A program made the translations under genes and the position numbers. This document shows, piece by piece, positions 1 to 12,849 of a stretch of 64,000 nt of DNA (positions are counted from its first letter, which is position 1; each line of letters begins with the position of its first letter). The stretch is from assembly GCF_905163445.1 (NCBI RefSeq), contig NC_053182.1, forward strand, positions 6,882,001 to 6,946,000, written 5' to 3'. Origin of the DNA: Pararge aegeria. Taxonomy: Eukaryota > Arthropoda > Insecta > Lepidoptera > Nymphalidae. The notes beneath the pieces were generated by a model. The model was not told where the DNA came from and did not search any database. It saw only the letters and a program-made list of their open reading frames with translations.

Positions 1-2817
1 TCCTTGTGTAACTATTTAAATATGTATCAATTAAAAATTATATTAGGTAAAGGTAAACTATATGTACGCTAAAATTAAGGAAAATCCAAAACCCGAAAAA
101 AAATTAAACTTATTTGATACTTTGATATTAGATAGTTTGATATAAGAATTGCCAGTTCGGATTACTTTTGAAATAGATGGCGTTATGCAGTACAAAGTTC
201 ACATCTAGTAATAAATAATAAAATAATTTTAAAAACATAGAATTAAGAATTCTTTTTATTTCTATTATTAGATTCTATCATATCTTTTTATAATCTTCTA
301 CATAAAAGTTACCTTTCATTGGAACCTAATCAATACTTATATATCTATCTGTCTCTTTCCTGAGTGGTTCAGAGTTTAAAGCCACAGAGAATGGGCCTCC
401 ATTCATTTGATTCGAAGTCATTAAAAAACCGATACCATTCATTTTCTTATTCCCCACTCGAACAATGCTGTTCAGTGTGTGCTTGTATTGCGGAAACGTT
501 TGTTGGCTATCGGCCAAGGTGGAATAGAGTTCACTGTTCAAATTGCGCAAACAAACAGATTGCGGGATTTTTCGCACAGGCGTTATGATAAGAATACCTA
601 CGATATACCGAAGAGTGAATCTCCTTTAGGCGCGTTGAGCACTTTTTAAGTGAACGTCATCCTGGCCGAACGCTTTCCACAAGCTATATGCATAATGTGT
701 TAATATGAGTATATACTTTTGCGGTTATCTCGGAACTAGCGACATTGACACTGCACGTTTCTCATGAGCTATATGTATATTGTGTATGTAAACAGATTTA
801 GTTTACATTTCTATCGACAGTCCCCAAAGAATGCCATGCATGTTTTTTTTATATAGTTTTAGTTCTATTCTGATATATGGGCTTTTCACAATGCTGCAGA
901 CTACCGGAATTTATGTTATTTAAATATGATATTATTACACCTCTGTTTCGATCTATGATCAGAAATTTCAGTGTTTTCAGTTTTAGTTAGGAGTTGCAAT
1001 TTGCAGGGCAAGCATCTGAAGAACACATCCTGCAACGTGCCGCGCTGTGTACTGTGTAAACTAGACCAGAAAACAGCATTGCAACAATGCCTGCTTTAAG
1101 GTAAAAGTAAGCATGGCGGTGGTAATTCCCCGCCACTATTAAAAATATAATATTTATTAAAGCATATGTTATATTTATAAACAACGTTATGATTAATCGG
1201 CGGTATAATAAATTAAATAGTTGGTGTGAATTTCAGTTGCGCATGACGTAGTCTGAAGCCCTAGAAAGTTTTATGTCGGTTGTAAAACGGTAAAAATATA
1301 TATAGCTTTATGTAAGCAAACAATCGTTTATCTTACCGATTGTAAATCATTGCAAGCATTCGGTTTTCTAGCGACCGTGGGAACATGCCAAATTGTTAGA
1401 GCAATATTCTGCGGCATTATGTATTTTTACGCCATTTATTTTTTTTACATGGTCATACACGCACACATGAATAGACGGTATGTACTTATCTTTCTAAATT
1501 TCCTGTCCCTTTCTCACAAACACAGGAACAGCGAAGAAAACGCTAATCGCCCGGCACCGCCGCAATCAGTCGAGTTGACGTCTAGCAATGCTTTTTTGGT
1601 TTCACCCGCAGTAACTTCGGGTAGCAGCGTTATGAGTATACAACGTGTTACGAAATAATGTTAAAGGATGCATAAGTATATTTAATCTGTAAATATATTA
1701 AATCAAGAGAAGCATTTTTTTTTGATGCAAACGAATTCAAAACAATCTTAAAACCATGGCAGTGGTTTCCCCAATAAATATTTTAATAGTCTGTGAGATA
1801 CATAATGTTCCTCTAGAGCATGTCAAGTATTATTTCGGTTTTCATTTACACGTTGTACTCGTATAGTCTAAGTACCTCAAAAGGGCTACATAGTGGATAG
1901 ATACCTAGTGGATTTTTGGTTGGACTTTTAGTTCCGTACAATACAAACAAACTGTTAAGCTTTTCAATATGAATGAAGTAATAAACAATTATAAAATCGA
2001 CTAAGGTTTATATAATACACCTTAATATAATAATTGTAGCTTCAATCATAACATATATACGGGACTATAGGAACCTATAAAATCAATGATTTTGGGTTCA
2101 GATTTACCCAATATTGTATTTTTCGTTGTCTATCTCCAAATACTGCAAATAATCGAAAGATATGTGGCCTAGCAGCAGCCAGTTTTATTATGATTGGAGA
2201 TGGGTGTAAAGTGACATCTCATTTGCTATGCAATATTTTGTGGGGATAAAATATCATATAAACTAGTTCGCAGTACACCCGGTCAGCTTAACGACTTTGC
2301 TCTTTAACTTTTTGTTTGTTTTATTCGATAGTAAAGCTTTTTGTATCGGGAAGTGGTTAACATTTCGGGGCTTACATTTCGGGGGTCGAATTAGACCCGC
2401 AGCATGCACTTTTAACTTGTTGGAGTTTTTATTTAGTTTAAACATTTTAATAAAAGGAGAAGGTAATATACTGAGAAATATAATAATAGCTTTCGTCCGC
2501 GGACGATGTATCAAGCAACAGCTAATCCTTACCAATATTATAAATGCGAAAGTGTGTTTGTGTGTTTGTTTGTTTTTCCTTCACGGCCTAACCAAGCAAC
2601 CGACCAACGTAATGTTTAGCATAGAGTCGAGAGGACGGAGAGTAATATAGGCTATATTTTATCCGAGGAAACAAAGGATTTTCGGATTTTAGGATTTCTA
2701 AATACCGTATGAATTCATTATATTAGGTTTTGGAATCCAGAAGGATTAGGCAAAGTGGTAGGAGAGCTGGTTGTTTATTAATAAATAAAATTTAATTTGA
2801 CATGAACTAGTGCTATT
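1..2817. other. Left-edge intergenic DNA
   Basis: No gene supported. Open frames here are short, without homology I recognise. A repeat of the common lepidopteran type (ATTATAAATGCGAAAGTGTG, then a GTTT run) occupies about 2530-2690. Confidence 0.6.
2530..2690 (+). mobile_element. Helitron-like or non-autonomous repeat fragment
   Basis: Starts with AATATTATAAATGCGAAAGTG and a GTTT-rich run, then CACGGCCTAACCAAGCAACCG. A related unit occurs at 43862-44220. The 3' end is missing. Confidence 0.45.
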
Positions 2818-2819
2818 GT

Positions 2820-2915
2820 AGTGTCCTTCGTCGAGCGTACGGTAATAGGCACCGTAATGTAGAGCTCGTAATGGAAGTCAAGTTTGCGCGTGCGCATATT
2901 TTCTTGGTACGTGCC
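2820..2915 (-). pseudogene. Relic last exon of a seventh GH1 gene
   Basis: On the minus strand this stretch matches the final exon of genes A and B: a YKEI-like start, LDFHYE, then ITVPIT and an EGH-like end. It has small indels and a lost stop (the TGA position reads TAC). The flanks show no other GH1 exon before gene A, about 1.6 kb to the right, nor to the left. It is best read as the remnant of a degraded or deleted additional copy at the downstream end of the array. Confidence 0.75.
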
Positions 2916-2925
2916 ATCAACATCT

Positions 2926-4475
2926 CTAATTAAACATCTGGAACTAAGCAATGGGTACAGAATTTTTACTTCTATTATTTTTTTTTCATATGGAAGTATG
3001 TTTCAACGCAATTGTTTTAATTTGTTACACATACATTACTTTTCTTGTGTCGCATTCCACAATATTAAATTAAGGTATCGTTGCAAATTGTTTTTATAAT
3101 ATAGCAAGACAACTTGAAATAATTATATGCTCAAAAATGCACTATTTCAACAAAGAATATGAAAAGGATATAAATGTGACACTCTAAGTACTCATGAATT
3201 TTAAGTTACTCATTCGTTGTCACACCCTTGAGATTTTTAAAATGAGAGAGAACCAAACGTCAAGAAGTGCACTTATAAATAACTCCATAAAATAATTGAT
3301 TTAAATACCAACAGCATCACCCACTGCCACTGTCACATTACACCCACAGCGGCTGTGGGTGTAATGTGACAGTGACCCACAGTTACATCCACTCTCACAC
3401 CCACTCCTCTCTCCACTGTCTTGTATGCAGCTGTTAATAATACTCCTTATTACATAACAGTTGCATAAAAAACTGATATTAACCTGGTACGAGCTGGATG
3501 CGTGATAACCTCAGCCGCTGCGCAGGGGTCTGTCGTGAACCCCGCGCAAGTAAACTTTAGGTATTTTTTCTACGTTCCCGAAGGCACATAGATTGAGATA
3601 TGGATTTAATGCGTTACTATCGATCCGATCGAGATGATTGATAACCATTTTAAAGCCTAACCTAACCTAGCTTTTTTCCGGGAGACACTATATAAGTATT
3701 TGAAAATTTGATCAAAATTTGTTTAGAAGTGTTTGGTATCAGCAATTTTACGGACAGAGAAAAGGCGGACTAACTTTCTCTCTAAGAACAATAAATAAAT
3801 ATAGGCCAGGTGTTAACTATCCCATAATTATTTTAACCCAATGATGAAAAGTGCGCTCGTGCCGGACTCTGAGGAAGTTTTGCTGCTGTTGTAAAACGTC
3901 AAAAATGTAAAGGTTGATGATCGTAGGTATATCTAACAGATCGTAAAATATTGCAAGCATGCGGTATTGTTACGTTCTCGGCCGTGGGATCATGTCAAAT
4001 TCATAATGTAATAAGATAGGCGTACAATATTTGGTAACTTCACAATTAAATGCTTTAGCAATCCATACTTAAATTATTATGCTTAAGTATCTCTGTTTGT
4101 TTTTTGTTTGTTACCCATGTTCGCCCCAATGATGTTCATAAAGTTAGTACTACTATATTTTGCATCCTAGAGGTACACATAGAATAGGTACTTTTTATTT
4201 CGGAAAATAAAAAAATTGCTTTTGGTACCCCTCTGCACGCCAACCAACCAACTAATCTTGTCGATATTTTGTATAAAGATATCTTGTATTATGAAGAAGG
4301 AAACAGATTAGTCCTGTATTAAATTAACAAATTCATAAGTTGATATATCTTCTGGACTGCGACACGTACCTAATAACATTTCATTGAGCTGGCACAAGGG
4401 GCAAAATACTGAGAAAAGAGCTGTTACTTTAATATGTACATAAAACTTTATTAGATCTAAGCTTAGTGGTTAGTT
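2926..4475. other. Intergenic DNA between the relic exon and gene A
   Basis: No gene seen. Contains a near-perfect hairpin (3328-3374), a short CCTAA run near 3656 and, close to its right end, the gene A polyadenylation signal (AATAAA, 4452-4447). Confidence 0.6.
3328..3374. repeat. 23-nt inverted repeat with 1-nt loop
   Basis: Perfect arms 3328-3350 and 3352-3374 around a single G. A further GTGACCCACAG and CACCCACTC stretch follows, so the locus is also locally low-complexity. Confidence 0.85.
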
Positions 4476-7400
4476 TCAGTGTCCTTCGTCGATGGCGATA
4501 GGCAAACTAATGTCGGGCTCGTAATGGAAGTCAAGTTCGCGCGTGCGCAATATTTCTTTGTACACGTAGGCGGATTTGCGGGGCGTGCGCGTGCGTTTCG
4601 GATCGTTATAATTCACCTCGTAAAGTCCGAAGCGTTCCCTGTGGAAAAACAATGTTGTCAATTAGCTAAGTATAATCTGTCAGCAGATAATTTATCAGCC
4701 TGTTCTTACGATCAACGAATATTGTCGAGCCGTGTGGGGACGAGTGACAGCAGATCAGAACATTTATCATAACCCCTCCTCTTCTCGCGGATGTCGTACG
4801 CGGCGATTAAGGGAATATATCGAAACGGGCAGCAGCGTACTCCGTGCTACTACTATCTACTGAGATTACCAACACGCCTGCCCAGCGTGATATTTATGGG
4901 TAAACGTTGGGAGAGGCTAGCAGTGGACTGTAATAATCTATTGATTGATCGATTGATTGATAACGCATGGTAGTGATTATAATAGGGGCCGCTTGTTTAT
5001 TATCCTATCTAAGATTCAGTATACACAAAAAAGTTATAGGGGGTCGAAAATGGCCTAAACTGCTTCCAGAAAAGGATGGTACAGCCGTGCCGCTTTATTG
5101 CTCTACTTGGTGGAGGCACTCCCGTGTCCATCCGATTAGTGAAAAACATACTTACGAGTAGCCTGCCATCCATTCAAAGTTATCCATTAAGCTCCATGCC
5201 GTATAGACCCGGACATCGGAACCCTCGTCGATTGCATCTAACATTGCGTTGATGTAAAGTCTGTAGTAGTTGATTCGACCGTCATCAACCAAACCCTCTT
5301 TTGTAGAGAAGCCATTTTCAGTTATGTACACAGGAGGGTTGTCGTACGCGGTCCGTATCTTTGTTAAAAGGTTGTAGAAGCCCCATGGCACGACCTAATT
5401 GATCAAAATTTAAATTGAAAATTGAATTTGATTGTCTTTCTCAGTTGTTACTGTATCTATCTTGTTCTGTTAAAGCTCGTGCGCCTTTACTACGGCCTAA
5501 ACCCTCTTCATTCTGACAGGAGACCCGTGCTCTGTAGTGGGCCGGTAATCGATAGATTAAGATAAAGTGGGTACTATTACATATTTATTTGTATCTCTCA
5601 TTGGTACATACGTAAATCTTTTTATTTTTTTTAATTTTTAAACATTGGGTACTTTACTCTATATTCAGTTTCTGTGTTATATTTCGATTGATTCAAATGG
5701 CTCCGGGACTCTGATAGACATTAAGTAGTATGAGAGTTTTTCTCTTTAATTACGAAAATCCGAAAATGTTATTTATGTTATATTTACCTTCAACCATGAT
5801 GAAGCAGCAGTTTCCCACGTTTCGTTTTGATGTGTCAATGCTCCGATGTCGTCGTAATATGATGGTACTGGGAAGTTGTTATCAAATGAAGAGTTTCTGT
5901 ACACAATCTTTGTAGTGTAATGGTTGATTCCAAAGAAGTCAGAGCTTCCTTTTATTAACTCAATTTCTTCCGGGCTTAATTCAGGTAATCTGGACCGAGA
6001 GAATCCTTGGGCAAGACTTTTAGCGGCGACTGTCTCTTTGACAACTTTAGGAAAATCACCAGTTTTTGAAAATATTGGATTAGCATATATGCCCCACTAA
6101 AATAAAAATTATTTTTGTAAGTGTCCACCTTAAATATTGTAAAGAAGAATAAATTGGAATTGTGAAAGCTCCACAGAATTATTATCTTTTTACTATTCAA
6201 TTTCGTATGAAATTCGCAATATATCTGTAGTTAATATTGATATTAATGCAAGTACAAGTATTTACCTGAAACTGTCTAGATTCTTCGGCTGCTTCAGCGT
6301 CTTTCTCAGATTCCGGTTCAAACCAAGTTACACTGAGCGCTATACCAATAGTGCCACCTTGTGTTTGTTGGAATTCTTTTTTATACATATGGTAAGTTTT
6401 AGCGTGGGCTACCAGTATATTCTTTACACATTTATAATCACCATATCCTGATATGCTTAGCAAAGGTGCTAGGGATGCACTCCCGTAACCTTGATAGCAA
6501 ATTTCTCTTGGCTCGTTAATGGTGAACCAATATTTCACTCGGTCTCCAAACAATTCAAAAGCGACCTGAGTGTAGTCCGTAAACCATTCAATAATATAAG
6601 GGTTAGTCCAACCACCCATATCCTGCAGTTTCTGTGGTAAATCCCAATGGAATAGGGTAACCATAGGTTGTATGTTATATTTTAGCATTTCGTCAATTAG
6701 GTTATTATAATATTGAACACCTTTTTCATTAATTTTATCAGGGAAGCCCGTTGAAAGTATTCTTGTCCAAGATAAGGAAAATCTATAGAAATCTACACCA
6801 AGTTCCCTCATCATCGCCACATCTCTTTTGTACTGGTGGTAGGAATCATTTGCAATATCACCCGTGTCACAATTTTGAATTGGGCAAGGCTTTGTGTGCG
6901 TAACGCGATCCCAAATGCTTTCAGATTTACCTTAAGGAGTAAGACATATAATTATTAAAGCATTGAGGCAAATACATGTTAAAACTAAGATAAATTTCAT
7001 ATTTCTTAATTTCAAGAAAGAGCAACAAAAAGTGAACTCAAGAAAACTATAATCTTATCTTATATCTTTAAACGAGCAATTTTTGTATATATATATAATT
7101 CGAATCTCGGAATCGGCTCCAACGATTTTCGTGAAATTTAGTATACACGGGGTTTCGGGGGCGATAAATCGATCTAGCTAGAATTCATTTTTGTAAAATG
7201 ATCTTTTATTTATGTTTTCCGGTAATAACCAATTTGGTGCAGACGAAGTTGCATGGATCAGCTAATAATAATAAAATAACCAACTAACGATATAATAAAA
7301 TTTACCATCTTCATTCCAAGCACCTTCCACTTGATACGATGCAGTGGCTGTTCCAAAAATAAGTCCATCAGGAATTTTTCTTATCTCATGTCGATTCACA

Positions 7401-7904
7401 GATTTACATTCAGCAAAAAACATCCAGGACATACATAGCACATACCTGTTGATTTGCAAACTCGTAATAAAAATGTTTTCAACATTTTTTTATTTTTTTT
7501 ATATTTACATTTCATTATTATTCATCCATTTTGGCGCAACAGCTTAAAAAGTATTTTAATTAAAATATTTCTGTATTTTTAGAATAACATGCGAATTAAG
7601 TGATGCTTGTTTATTTATTTTTCATCTTTATTATCATTCCATTCCTCTCAGAATGAGAATGGCTTAGGCCTCAGTCGACCATTGCCTCAATTAAAAACGC
7701 ATATAACTCCGAAAAGTAAGAGATGTGTCGTGGATAACTGCATTTTTTTATGACATGAATTTAAGAAAATTTTAACGCTCTTCTACGCAGTTACAGCTGC
7801 GTTGATAGAACAACATGATGTATTTACATGCCACGCATTTATTGGAATTATATAAATAAAAATATATTATGAGATACTTACGATAATATGTCGACCCGCT
7901 TCAT
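4476..7904 (-). CDS. GH1 beta-glucosidase/myrosinase-like gene A (intact)
   Basis: Predicted secreted family 1 glycoside hydrolase that cleaves beta-glucosides by the retaining mechanism. Six exons on the minus strand: 7904-7882, 7445-7306, 6930-6266, 6096-5788, 5394-5156, 4638-4476. All borders are GT-AG, and the joined frame is open for 512 residues ending IDEGH then TGA. The start is the ATG of a 23-nt first exon, which joins a hydrophobic stretch ending FFAECKS and so gives a signal peptide. The GH1 N-terminal signature (FGTATASYQVEGA) is at about residues 38-50. The acid/base Glu is in TINEP (about E194), the nucleophile in ITENGF (about E405), and the glycone-contacting Glu in DNFEW (about E453). 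Length fits insect GH1 enzymes. An AATAAA lies about 24 nt past the stop. Closest neighbour in sequence is gene B. The family is clear; the substrate (cellobiose, plant glucosides or glucosinolates) is not determinable here. Confidence 0.93.
4755..4975 (+). repeat. Dispersed lepidopteran repeat in gene A intron 5
   Basis: The stretch with GGCAGCAGCGTACTCCGTGC, CTACTACTATCTACTG and CCAGCGTGAT has a diverged copy in gene F intron 5 (about 42955-43115), including the same order of blocks. It is non-coding. Confidence 0.55.
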
Positions 7905-7960
7905 TTTGTTAGATGGGATGTGTCACTTTCGAGTCACTTCAAGCTCTAATCGTATATAAC
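7882..7960 (-). promoter_or_regulatory. Core promoter and first exon of gene A
   Basis: A TATATA at about 7957-7952 lies about 50 nt upstream of the ATG at 7904. Between them is a block (GATTAGAG, then GTGACT and AAGTGA) that is nearly shared with gene B at the same spacing. This argues for a TATA promoter with a very short 5' leader. Confidence 0.6.
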
Positions 7961-10337
7961 GATCTCTCCTGTTTTAAATAGCAGCAAATTATCTGTTTTA
8001 TTTTGTCGTATCATTTTTAAATTTCTAACCGACTTGAAAAATTAGTTCTCCAACTGGATGCTTTATATCTTTTTATTTATTTTACTTTTAAGCCCTCTCC
8101 TGTTGCCCGATTAATCTGTCATTTGGTACAAACCATAACGATAATTTACCTTTTTTATCCTCATTAAAAGGTAACAAATGGAAAGCTTGGCTATTAGTAT
8201 ACAGTGCACTATAAAAATATTTCGTATGGGGTCCGAAACAGAATGGCATCGAATTTCTTATATCGTTAGCTAATATCATTATATTCTTAGGATACATCTT
8301 TCCAATACTCAGATTATATAAATTTGTAAAAAAAATTACAATCATAATAGAAAGATCATTACGGTACGTGTTAGTCGGGTCCTTAGATAATAGTCATGAT
8401 CAATGCCCTTTATTGATGAGGAGAGTGTGATGACTGCTAAATGGTATCTACCTAATTATCTTTTAGCTTTTAGTCCATTAACTGAAACATTATTATGTTT
8501 CATCGCAAAAAAGCCAATTAACTTTTTAAAAAATACTCAATTTATTCGTGTTTGTGCATCTTGATTGTTACTCTGTCCTTAATTATCAAACCAATTCTGT
8601 AAATCGTCAGAATCGTTCGAATCTTATGAAATCGATAATGCCTTTATCGATTTCATAATACTCGAAAATATTTAGAAATAATAATTTAAAAAACAAAATT
8701 AATTAGCATAGTTTAGTTTTTGGGGTGGTCGAATTGAGGTGTGGTTCAACATTCTGTACTTGCCTAGTATCTGAATTAAATGGATATGATTTTTGAGAGG
8801 CATATCATTAGAACACTTATTCAATATCTTTGAATGTCAATCAATCAAAGTTTCGGTTCTTTTATATTCTGTCAACAAAATTTTTATCAGATATGTTATC
8901 TAACATCTACTTTTGGAAGTGTGTAACATACAGCTGTTTGTATTGATAAACCGTTTTGGTGAGTTCTGGACGGTAGAAACTTAAAGCACACTTCGCCAAC
9001 ACCAAATCATAATCAAAATAAGTATTTTGCAATGAACTAGCTTTTGACCGCCCTTGCTTCGGTAGGTTAAAAATCCTTAGGGAAGAATTCGCTTGCTCGG
9101 GATGAAAAGTATCCTTCTCTGCAAGAATAAAGTTGTATGTATGCAAAAATGTGTATCGCCGCGAAGCCGTGAAGGTGACCCTTTTTATTATACCACCCGG
9201 GCGCTTTTCAGAACAGCTGTTCATACTGTTCATACGTTCTCTTTAATTTATTTTATGTTTTAATTATTAATTTTTATGTATTTATTGCCCAAATCCAATT
9301 TTTTCGTTTTATGTGAACACTAGCATAGCGACTTCGTCCGCGTATGAGTCAATCTTTAAAAAATAACAGCAGTAAGAAACTTAAAAAATATATTAAATTA
9401 AACCAATTTATAAAAATAAAACTCAGAAACAATATTCTACGGTCTTAAGACCCAAAAAAGAGACCCAAACTTTATTCTCATAATTTTTCCCTAATAAGCC
9501 AAAAGAAGTATAACTTCAATACAAATTTAATATACTCAATTAGAAGCTAATAAATCAAGATTGAGTTCGAGACAGGTTTCAGAATCACAAATAGCCCAAT
9601 GTCAAATTTCTCTACGAACACTAGTAGCTATGACCAATATGACCTTCCTTTAAGATATCTGAATGCTGGCTGTATGACAACAGCTGAAATAGCAAAGGAA
9701 ACAGAGTACAATAATTCTACTCAAACTAACTTCCACTGTACTGATGATGAGTTAGTCTCCAGTCACCAGCATCATCACCCCCTCAAAATCGAAGAAGGTT
9801 TACGATGGGTTCAATATCTTAAAACAAAATCATACTAAAAGTTTCTTTATCCGGACAATATCAAATAAGTCAAAATCCACAAAAAAACATTTATAACGAT
9901 AAGATTTGATGTAATATGGGCTTATTACTAAAATAGTACTAACAGTTTCTTCATCCGGGCAAAATCAAGTAAGTCAAAATCCACAAAAACATTTATAACG
10001 ATAAGATAGGATGTAATATGGGCTTATTTCTTATTCACTTACATACGGACACACTGTATTGAACAACTGTCTACCTAACTCTGACTTAAAGACAATTTTT
10101 TCTTCGATATGTAAAATGCACTAATTAAATATAATTTTTTTAGATGCTTTAAATGTTAATAGTATTTTTATGTATACATTTCCATATTGGAACAATTTGC
10201 CACACCAAGAAAATATATTTAGACATAATTTAAATATCTCCGTACAATTTATGTACATATACTAAAAAAAAAATAAGGTTATTTAAATTCAAATTCGAAC
10301 ATTCTTTGTTCATGTTGGCCTATCACAGGCACTTATG
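7961..10337. other. Intergenic DNA upstream of gene A
   Basis: No gene supported. Two open frames stand out (9233-8907 minus, 9599-9838 plus), but neither has recognisable domains or gene-like context. A GACTTCGTCCGCGTATGAG repeat scrap lies at about 9330. Confidence 0.5.
9838..10035. repeat. Tandem duplication, about 110-bp unit, two copies
   Basis: Two adjacent diverged copies each contain AGTTTCTT, ATCCGG, AAGTCAAAATCCACAAAA, CATTTATAACGATAAGAT and ATGTAATATGGGCTTATT. Confidence 0.8.
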
Positions 10338-10339
10338 AA

Positions 10340-10535
10340 GCGTTCATACTTATTCAAATAGGCACATAGATGGCACTTTTGATGCATTGATTATATACAA
10401 AATGTGTACATAGCAGTAAGTAGTGAAGGCGATAACTAGAATCGTAAACTTAAAACTAAAGCTAGGAGGGTCCCAAACACGCCCTGGTCTAAAAAGAAGC
10501 TCACAACAAACTTAGCCGGCACACTTACATGCGGG
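10340..10535 (-). mobile_element. LINE 3'-end fragment
   Basis: Matches the fragments at 48210-48640 and 53250-53560 (GGCACTTTTGATGC, GGCGATAAC, CTTAAAACTAAAGCTA, CACAACAAACTTAGCCGG). It is oriented with its 3' end to the left. Confidence 0.6.
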
Positions 10536-10582
10536 CACCATTGAAGTTTAGCATCTAACATTATTCCTAGAAATACTGTTGT

Positions 10583-11366
10583 ATGTACTTAATGAAACAT
10601 AGTAAAATAGTTCCTTTGTTTAAATCGGGTAGTACTTCTGACCCCACTAAGTTTAGACCAATATCTGTACCCACTTTCAGTAAAATTTTTGAAAAACTTC
10701 CCTATTTTCAAAAGTATGATATACTTTACGTTAACAATTTAGGTTTACACGGGGTCGCTCAACTATCGACCCTGGGGTTTAGCTAATACAAAATAAATTT
10801 GAAGCCTGGGAGGAGTCACATGATGCAATTGGTGTGTTGTATGACTTGTCTAAGGCGTTTGATTGTGTTGTACATGAAACGTTAGTCAGAAAACTGCACC
10901 ACTATGAAATTCAGGGTGTAGCTTTCGACTTAATTAGTTACTACTTGCGCGATAGGGTTCAACTGGTAGACGTTATTAGAAAGCGGACTAATGGGTAATT
11001 TGTGAAAATTGGTATTCGATATTAGGACCTTTCCTATTCCTTATTTACATTAATGACCTTCCTTACCTTGTTAAGAACAATCACGGGATAGTATTGTTTG
11101 CTGATGATACATCACTTATGTTCAAAATTAATAGACGTAAATTACGTTTTGACGATGTAAACAACTCTCTCGCTAAAGTAGTACAATGGTTTGAAACTAA
11201 TAATTTGGTTTCAAATGGAAATAAAACTAAGTGCATAAAATTCACATTACCAAATGTTAAACTTGTAAAAACCACTAAACTACTTAATAATGAGGAATTG
11301 AATACGGTGGATACGACAAAATTTCTAGGTATAACGTTAGATGCTAAACATCAATGGCTTGTGTAT
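10583..11366 (+). pseudogene. Decayed non-LTR retrotransposon reverse transcriptase
   Basis: Fragments in changing frames read IVPLFKSGSTSDPTKFRPIS, then LYDLSKAFDCVVHETLVRKL, IYINDLP and FADDTSLMF (the catalytic FADD at 11097-11108), then TKFLGITLDA. This is the order of a jockey-type LINE reverse transcriptase. Frameshifts and stops show it is dead. Confidence 0.85.
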
Positions 11367-11859
11367 TCAAGTTCCTTTACAGCATTATGTCCTACGGAAT
11401 ATTATTATGGGTCAATTCTGCTGATATTTATTTTCTTTTTGTACTAAAGAAGAGGGCAAAAGAAGATAAAGTTATGATTTGAAAATATAATTTATGTACA
11501 TAAACATATAACAAAATGAAATGAAATTTGGCTGTAACAATAGTATAATTAGAAATAAAAATAAACTTGTTGTGCAGTTTACTAGGCTGCATAAAATTTG
11601 TAATTCGATATCATTTTATAACATCTGGTAGAGATAAAAAATCCTACTATAATATTAAGGACTGCATGAAAGAAAAATAGCTTGGCTATGAATTGCTCTA
11701 ACTTCATAGCCAAATATTAATTTGTCTGTGAGATGGTGGTTTATTTATTTGTCTCTGAGTACTTTATTTTGAAATCGCTGGATTATTAATATATTTGATT
11801 TGAAAGTTGAAGAGTTTTGACCAATGGGCCAGTACATTTTTATGTGTCTCATTTCTAGC

Positions 11860-11890
11860 TCTTATAACCTAACCTAACCTAACATTAATG
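11860..11890. repeat. Interstitial telomere-type (CCTAA)n run
   Basis: About three to four units of CCTAA, the complement of the insect TTAGG telomere repeat. Similar short runs occur near 3656, 23163 and 53572. Confidence 0.6.
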
Positions 11891-12451
11891 CTAACATATT
11901 ATATGTAGGTATGAACGCTCCATAAGTGCCCGGGATAAGGTCTACATAAATTAAACATTATATTGAATTTGAATAAAAACTATCTTATTTGCTAATCTAG
12001 GATGTAAGCCGAATTTCACCAAGATCGGTGCCCATTAATAAATATTAGCTTTCGGTGCCGAAGATAATTTAAAAACTGAATTAAATAAGTCGACCAGGCA
12101 GGTCGTCCACCATGTACCAAGGCATTTTCCTTCGAAACACCATCATGTGTTGAAAACTAATGTCTATTCTCTTATTGCTGTCAATTTCCAGTATCTAATT
12201 ATAAAAAGAAAAAAAATACCGACAGGTTATAAACCGATACTTGCCAGTGCCCTTCAAACTTGATATTTGACATAAGGAAAAATCGTAATTAGACTTGATA
12301 TGTTCGTAAATTAATTCAATTACAAAAATAACGACACAAAAGAAGTCGCGGGAGTCAACTCTGTTTTATTTATTTAAGATAGTAGGCTGCTCCCCGCGTT
12401 TTTACTCGCATTAACGAAGGGTTGTAACGTACTTCTATAATTTTTTTATCT

Positions 12452-12849
12452 TCTATATATATATATATAAAAGAGAAAGTGTGTGGGTATGTTCCGTATA
12501 GGCTCCGAAACGGCTGGACCAATTTCAATGAAACTTTCAGGGAATCTCCGGATTGACCAGGCGAGTAATCCTGTAAAGTTTGGTGACGATTGGAGCACTC
12601 TTATTTTTGAACTGTCAAACTGTCAAATACAGCTTTTATTTACTATGATGATATTCTATTGTTGGGTGTACATGGGTGTAGATAATGATCTTCACCCGCT
12701 CGAGAAGAGAATAGAAGAGAATGAATACGGAGAGAAATAAATGTTTTAATATATTATGAGACTTAAATTAAAAATGTAATGATGTCAGTTTATTGTTTAA
12801 ATAAAATAAAGCAAAATCTAGCCCGGCGAAGCGGGCTGGGTACGCTAGT
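12452..12849 (+). mobile_element. Non-autonomous Helitron-like element
   Basis: Begins TCTATATATATATATATAAA followed by AAACGGCTGGACCAATTT-type sequence. It ends with the short hairpin AGCCCGGCGAAGCGGGCT, a few bases, then CTAG and T. A 5' TC, a 3' hairpin and a CTAG end are the Helitron hallmarks. No helicase is encoded. Confidence 0.6.

Noticed and set aside
4479..4772. Plus-strand open frames opposite GH1 last exons
   Set aside because: Antisense shadows of the real exons (also seen at 37295-37489 and 45864-46064).
8907..9233. 108-residue minus-strand open frame
   Set aside because: No recognised domain, no splice or promoter context; the surrounding DNA is repeat-like. Kept out for lack of support.
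9599..9838. 79-residue plus-strand open frame with a His-rich end
   Set aside because: Could be a transposon or processed-gene fragment, but I could not match it to any family.
11860..11890. Telomere or chromosome end
   Set aside because: Only a few TTAGG-type units, flanked by unique DNA and genes on both sides; chance or small interstitial insertions.
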